Shown here piece after piece: positions 13,201-16,112 of a stretch of DNA of 16,112 nt (within the stretch, counting starts at the first letter, position 1; each line of letters begins with the position of its first letter). Source of the DNA: JAAYZM01 sp964510785 (lineage in GTDB: Bacteria > Actinomycetota > Actinomycetes > Actinomycetales > Cellulomonadaceae); contig CAZECM010000067.1 in the NCBI GenBank assembly GCA_964510785.1, positions 1 through 16,112 on the forward strand, read 5' to 3'. The position numbers and the translations under genes are program-made. The notes under the pieces are model-generated. The model saw nothing but the letters and a program-made list of their open reading frames with translations. It did not search any database and was not told the DNA's origin.

Positions 13201-15335
13201 GGACACCCGCGGTCGACCCGGACGGCCCGCCTGTGACGGGCTACCACGTCGAGGCGGTCTCCGACCCGACCGACGCGATCTTCCGGCCGAACTGGGTCCA
13301 GAGCGACTCGTGCTACTACCTCGAACGAGCGCAGACGAGCTGCCGGCTCTCGCGCATCGACACCCACAGCAGGGTGTGGGTGGCGGTGTGGGCGCTCAAC
13401 GCGAACGGCCAGAGCCTCGGGCACTCCCCGCTCGTCGAGGTCGCACCGCTGCCCGTGTCCACCCATCCACCGAGCCCGCCGACGTGGTGGTCGAAGACGG
13501 CCGCCAGCCAACGCGTGAACTTGGGGTGGAACGGCTCGAGCGACTACGGCTACCACGGTTCCGAGTCCCTCTTCGGGCGCGCGTACTCCGAGCTGCAGCG
13601 CTCCAACAACGGGTCCACCGGGTGGCAGACGATCTACGAGAGCACCCCGGGTGCGATGTACGGGAATGAGTACTCGGACGTGGACGTCGTGCCCTGGCAG
13701 ACGTACTACTACCGGGTGCGCAGCGTGCGCCTCGAGGTCGGGGGCGTGCCGGGCGAGCCGGGGGTGTGGTCCGAGGTGGCCGAGGTGACACCGACCGGAC
13801 CGGCGGGCGTGGTCTATGCCGGGTTCTTCGAGGACCGCAACGCGAACGGCGAGCAGGATCCCTTCGAGGACTTCCGCGTCGTGCCGTTGGAGGCCCTAGG
13901 CGGCATCGGGGTGTGCGCGGTTCGCGTTGGCGGGGACGGCCCTTCGCGCTGCGGCCAGACCGACCAGTACACCACCGTGCGGCTCGAACCGCTCGACGCC
14001 GGTCAGTACCAGCTGCACCTCACCTTGCCGGAATGGCTCACTCAGCCCACGCCGGGGCCGGTGCCGTTCACCGTCGGCCCGGTGCCGAGCTGGTCGAGCG
14101 TGACCGTGCCGTTGCTCGCGAACTACGTGGTCGCGCGCGGTGTGGTCTTCAACGACCTGGACGGCGACGGTGCGCGCGACGCGGGGCTGCGAGCGGTCTC
14201 GAACGACGGCGAGCCCGGGGTCGCTGGCGCGCAGGTGTGCGCCGTGATGGCCGCGCCGGCCCGCGAGCCGTGCGCGGTGACGAACGCCTACGGCCGCTAC
14301 ACCCTGCTGCTGCCCGCGGGCAGCGCGACCCTGCGTGTGGTCGGTGGGCCGGACCGGCCGTACACCACGCCGGAGACCGTTGCCGTGGTGGTGGCGCACG
14401 GCGACGAGGTGGCCGCGAGCTTCGGCTTCGGCGGTGATCCGGGGACCGATCCGGACCCAGACCCCGACCCCGATCCTGACCCCGACCCCGATCCTGACCC
14501 CGACCCCGATCCTGACCCTGACCCTGATCAGGTTCTCTCGCCGGCTCCCACCCCCGTCATCTCCGGCACGCCAGCGGTCGGCTCGACCCTCACCTCCGCA
14601 GCGGGCGGCGCGTGGCCCGCGGGGACGTCGCTGGTGTACCGCTGGTTCGCCTCGGGCCTGGCGCAGCCCGTCGCCACCGGAACGAGCTTCGTGCCCGCGG
14701 CCGCCCACCTCGGCAAGCGGATCACGGTCGAGGTGACCGGGAGCAAGGCCGGGTTCGTCAGCGTGACCCGGTCGAGCGCGTCGACAGCGGCGGTGGTCGC
14801 GGGCCAGCTCGCCACGGCGCGCCCGATGATCTCCGGCACCGCGAAGGTGGGCCGCAAGCTCACGGCGAGCGCGGGCACGTGGAGCCCCGGAGCCACGCTG
14901 ACGTACCAGTGGTTCGCGGGCGGCACGCGCATCGCGGGCGCCACGGCACGCACGTTCACACCTGAGGCCGCCCAGCGCGGCAAGCGCATCACCGTGCAGG
15001 TCACGGGCGCGCGGGCGGGCTACGCGACGGCCACGACCACGAGCGCCGCCACGGCCAAGGTAGCGCTGGGCACCCTCAAGTCCGCCAGGCCCAAGATCGC
15101 GGGCACGGCCAAGGTGGGCCGCACGCTGACGGTCCGCCCCGGCACCTGGACCAAGGGCACCAAGCTGAGCTACCGGTGGTATGCGAACGGAAAGAAGATT
15201 CCCAAGGCAACCAAGAAGACCTTGAAGCTGGCCAAGGCACAGGCGGGCAAGCGCATCACGGTGAAGGTCACGGGCAAGCGTGCGGGCTACACGACCAAGA
15301 CGACCACGAGTGCCCGGACAGCCAAGGTGCGGTGA
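10254..15335 (+). CDS. Large secreted multidomain surface protein (FnIII, SdrD-B-like and Ig-like repeats)
   Basis: This 1693-aa protein begins with a Sec signal peptide: Arg10-Arg11, a hydrophobic core at 13-28, and probable cleavage after an Ala near 34-36. Residues 36-338 hold repeated (W/L)GFSP-type strands that resemble a beta-propeller. Two fibronectin type III-like domains (about 340-528) follow, then a carboxypeptidase-regulatory-like domain (about 529-640). Five SdrD-B-like domains start with acidic calcium loops near 643, 748, 854, 1193 and 1300. Two further FnIII-like domains (about 962-1180) split that series. An Asp-Pro repeat linker (about 1397-1425) leads to three C-terminal Ig-like repeats, the last strongly lysine-rich. 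There is no LPXTG sortase signal or C-terminal membrane helix, so wall association, if any, would have to come from the basic repeats. Adhesion or matrix scaffolding is plausible; no enzymatic domain is recognised. Confidence 0.93.
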   Translation: MTWTGVGAYRRVGALSVLALVATLLVALPGPALATAGTENDATCQTEPLGAYQAPVGLRQPFVNGLGDSAASAPRYRVEATGTGTYTLTVRNAANSSVVATISTSHTQWGFSPDQDRFVTWGLSADQFEYRLYDLARSNPGSNPVLSRTVGGHDPRLGFSPHGEYFAVSAYEGSSQTTVELRIFDSRLTNTERHSALLTFGITPPGGGGNFHGAGWGFSPDDDEFVYAYTSSPTTAELRAVDLDAGALRYSATIPAQGFWAFSPRGDVLAAAWQATASSTAVRLVGTHANNQVLANTTYNAVAALSFEAASNGHLAHLGTETYVLAPVAPPVPDFCPPTWRAGSVLTADQVTTTSVRLSWPGANHATFGARDDTAVAAYRVFRGATQIAELDAGVTQHVVTGLASATAYTFRVEAGDAAGNWSTGGPSRAVTTAAEVWPPGAQLTFSAMGETQVTVAWPAATGGGFVPTGYRVLRNGVVEGETVPGTRTLTATGLRPGMRYTFEVRAIGASGEVPGPQGEVRTVSTPGRLSGVVTRDDAPQGGVAVLLVRVDERGGVLDTVHATSDAQGYWSANRRAEDAHSGGLIPGRWLVAASTMGLSGPVSIAGDRFVAVSYTGGAVVDLDFTLVSTATSAGPSTVSGTYFDDGDGDGVQDPGEEPIAGRSFFCTATRISLNAQSCAPTTADGTFSHTVTDPGLLILEQPTLAQDWYPTSRPQRAVLELAPGASATGLAVGVIHGQSTLTGRVSEDRNDNGTLDAGEGGTRVDPSTYLYVCASSALVAEKCATPDRDGSWSIDGLPPGTFTVTVTVDGEYWVPASSGTSRAASIGVNGGTAAVADLLVVPNYGAVDIEVFADFDTDGVRDDFEPALTRVEVCALEPFVADPENPEYFPRPVCGHVDADGRVQLGPLPTVADLEVRVRGMNNAYSGVIPAALGEEYDEHFVTDVTRGQTTNLSIAFDTDPVPDAPAHVSVARSPGYLDVSWTPAVDPDGPPVTGYHVEAVSDPTDAIFRPNWVQSDSCYYLERAQTSCRLSRIDTHSRVWVAVWALNANGQSLGHSPLVEVAPLPVSTHPPSPPTWWSKTAASQRVNLGWNGSSDYGYHGSESLFGRAYSELQRSNNGSTGWQTIYESTPGAMYGNEYSDVDVVPWQTYYYRVRSVRLEVGGVPGEPGVWSEVAEVTPTGPAGVVYAGFFEDRNANGEQDPFEDFRVVPLEALGGIGVCAVRVGGDGPSRCGQTDQYTTVRLEPLDAGQYQLHLTLPEWLTQPTPGPVPFTVGPVPSWSSVTVPLLANYVVARGVVFNDLDGDGARDAGLRAVSNDGEPGVAGAQVCAVMAAPAREPCAVTNAYGRYTLLLPAGSATLRVVGGPDRPYTTPETVAVVVAHGDEVAASFGFGGDPGTDPDPDPDPDPDPDPDPDPDPDPDPDPDQVLSPAPTPVISGTPAVGSTLTSAAGGAWPAGTSLVYRWFASGLAQPVATGTSFVPAAAHLGKRITVEVTGSKAGFVSVTRSSASTAAVVAGQLATARPMISGTAKVGRKLTASAGTWSPGATLTYQWFAGGTRIAGATARTFTPEAAQRGKRITVQVTGARAGYATATTTSAATAKVALGTLKSARPKIAGTAKVGRTLTVRPGTWTKGTKLSYRWYANGKKIPKATKKTLKLAKAQAGKRITVKVTGKRAGYTTKTTTSARTAKVR
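14446..14531 (+). repeat. Asp-Pro repeat tract with 18-bp tandem units
   Basis: The coding sequence here is an uninterrupted run of Asp-Pro dipeptides. At the DNA level three identical 18-bp units (14460-14477, 14478-14495, 14496-14513; GACCCCGACCCCGATCCT) are followed by a fourth, degenerate unit to 14531. Every unit preserves the reading frame, so copy number could change by slippage without breaking the protein. It acts as an extended acidic spacer before the Ig-like repeats. Confidence 0.95.
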
Positions 15336-15348
15336 CCGGTCGGGTACC

Positions 15349-15555
15349 TCAGTCGTCGAGGACGAACGTCACCTCGAGGATGACCTGATAGGCGGTGACC
15401 GCGCCGTCGGACACCTCGACCGTCTGCTCCTTGACCCACGCGCCGGACACGTTGCGCAACGTCTGGCTCGCGCGCTCGATACCGGTGCGCACGGCGTCGT
15501 CGAAGCTCGTCGTGGAGCGTGCGGAGATCGTCGTGATGCGTGCGATCGAACCCAT
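15349..15555 (-). CDS. Dodecin family flavin-binding protein
   Basis: This 68-aa protein fits dodecin in length and pattern: an N-terminal strand, the helix SFDDAVRTGIERASQTLRNV, then strands GAWVKEQTVEV and GAVTAYQVILEVTFVLDD. Dodecins assemble as hollow dodecamers that bind and buffer flavins in the cytoplasm. Trp40 (in GAWVKEQ) and Gln57 (in TAYQV) correspond to the flavin-stacking Trp and flavin-contacting Gln of characterised dodecins. The ATG at 15555 has a GGAGGA ribosome-binding site 6 nt upstream. The gene converges on the secreted protein gene with a 13-bp gap and is divergent from lepA. An upstream extension of this frame is not supported. Confidence 0.93.
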   Translation of the reverse strand: MGSIARITTISARSTTSFDDAVRTGIERASQTLRNVSGAWVKEQTVEVSDGAVTAYQVILEVTFVLDD

Positions 15556-15714
15556 GGTGGTCCTCCAGTCCCGGGCTTCCTCGCCCGGAGTTCGGGTATG
15601 TGGGGCCTGACCTGTCCACCTTTGCCCTCCGGGTGCCGCCGCGCAACAGGGAGTCCATGCGGCGTGGGACCATAGACGTTGCCCTGCCCCCACGACAGCG
15701 GAGCCAGACCCAGC
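15556..15714. promoter_or_regulatory. Divergent dodecin/lepA intergenic region
   Basis: This 159-bp region must hold the promoters of both dodecin and lepA. The 5' leader of dodecin contains a hairpin, CCGGGC (15571-15576) and GCCCGG (15583-15588) around a 6-nt loop, just upstream of the GGAGGA ribosome-binding site. No convincing -35/-10 pair was found for either gene, and lepA has only a weak purine-rich stretch (GCGGAG) before its GTG. Confidence 0.4.
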
Positions 15715-16112
15715 GTGTCCCCGATCCCTGACGCCGCGCTCGCCGCGCGCATCCGACCTGCCGCGACCGATCCGTCGCTGCTGCGCAACTTTTGCATCAT
15801 CGCGCACATCGACCACGGCAAGTCGACCCTCGCGGACCGTATGCTCCAGCTCACCGGCGTCGTCGACCCGCGTGCGATGCGCGCCCAGTACCTCGACCGG
15901 ATGGACATCGAGCGGGAGCGCGGCATCACGATCAAGTCGCAGGCCGTGCGCATGCCGTGGGCCGTGGCGGGGGCAGACGGCGCGCTCGAGGCCTATGCGC
16001 TCAACATGATCGACACCCCCGGGCACGTCGACTTCACGTACGAGGTCTCACGCTCGCTCGCCGCGTGCGAGGGTGCCGTGCTGCTCGACGCCGCCGCGCA
16101 GGGCATCGAGGC
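15715..16112 (+). CDS. lepA: Elongation factor 4 (LepA), 5' part, truncated by window end
   Basis: The first 132 residues of LepA are present. LepA is a ribosome-associated translational GTPase of about 600 residues. The G1 P-loop is AHIDHGKST (residues 30-38). RMDIERERGITIKSQAVRM covers the switch I/G2 region with its characteristic RGITIK, and NMIDTPGHVDF holds the G3 motif. RGITIKSQ together with the DHGKST context distinguishes it from EF-G and EF-Tu. The GTG at 15715 gives a short N-terminal leader typical of actinobacterial LepA. A nearby alternative start cannot be excluded because the ribosome-binding site is weak. The rest of the gene lies beyond the window. Confidence 0.95.
   Translation, partial: MSPIPDAALAARIRPAATDPSLLRNFCIIAHIDHGKSTLADRMLQLTGVVDPRAMRAQYLDRMDIERERGITIKSQAVRMPWAVAGADGALEAYALNMIDTPGHVDFTYEVSRSLAACEGAVLLDAAAQGIE

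Noticed and set aside
12180..14430. Acidic DxDxDG loops considered as dockerin or RTX repeats
   Set aside because: Dockerins have two adjacent 22-residue loop-helix repeats, and RTX has tandem nonapeptides. Here single loops are spaced about 100 residues or more apart, as in SdrD-B-like domains.
14446..14531. Short tandem repeats considered as a CRISPR array
   Set aside because: Units are contiguous without spacers, lie in frame and encode Asp-Pro.
15200..15335. Sortase (LPXTG) or membrane anchor at the C terminus of the secreted protein
   Set aside because: No LPXTG-like motif or hydrophobic helix; the end is a basic Ig-like repeat.
15571..15588. Hairpin in the dodecin leader considered as a riboswitch
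   Set aside because: It is a single short 6-bp stem and does not show the multi-helix layout of an FMN riboswitch; it may be incidental in GC-rich DNA.

Overview
The window is very GC-rich, with strong G/C preference at third codon positions, frequent GTG starts, and gene families typical of high-GC Gram-positive bacteria. The best fit is an actinobacterium of the Micrococcales, in or near Cellulomonadaceae/Promicromonosporaceae. That placement is inferred from composition and gene families, not from a search. Two core translation genes frame the window: rpsT (ribosomal protein S20, minus strand, 2909-3169) and the 5' end of lepA (elongation factor 4, plus strand, 15715 to the window edge).

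Left block (1-3169, minus strand). Reading in the direction of transcription, rpsT is followed by a clear hairpin terminator. Then comes a tight three-gene unit: a small P-loop kinase, an S-formylglutathione-hydrolase/esterase-D-type esterase, and a membrane-anchored or exported GH15-like (glucoamylase-type) protein. The last two overlap by 4 bp. A long inverted repeat (6-83) covers the end of the GH15-like gene. Upstream of rpsT lies a PemK/MazF-like gene with no visible antitoxin.

Middle block (3811-7384, plus strand). This is a three-gene operon: a circularly permuted type 2 ATP-grasp enzyme, an alpha-E (DUF403) helical protein, and a transglutaminase-like cysteine protease/transferase with an intact Cys-His-Asp triad. 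The set is widespread and is predicted from comparative genomics to make or process a peptide or amide product, but its substrate is undefined. The ATP-grasp gene is damaged in this assembly. At its catalytic core the sequence turns back into an inverted, about 83% identical copy of the preceding 198 bp and then meets a run of 10 Ns. This is the oddest structure in the window and is most likely a chimera or misassembly.

Right block (7405-15555). A 904-aa LuxR-family ATPase regulator of the LAL type (minus) converges on the operon and is divergent from a 1693-aa secreted multidomain protein (plus). The secreted protein has a signal peptide, a propeller-like N-terminal region, about four fibronectin type III-like domains, five SdrD-B-like calcium-loop domains each carrying a cysteine pair, an Asp-Pro repeat linker, and three C-terminal Ig-like repeats that become steeply lysine-rich. 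A flavin-binding dodecin (minus) follows, then lepA.

There are no recognisable tRNA or rRNA genes, insertion sequences or CRISPR arrays. No gene-free stretch exceeds about 160 bases.
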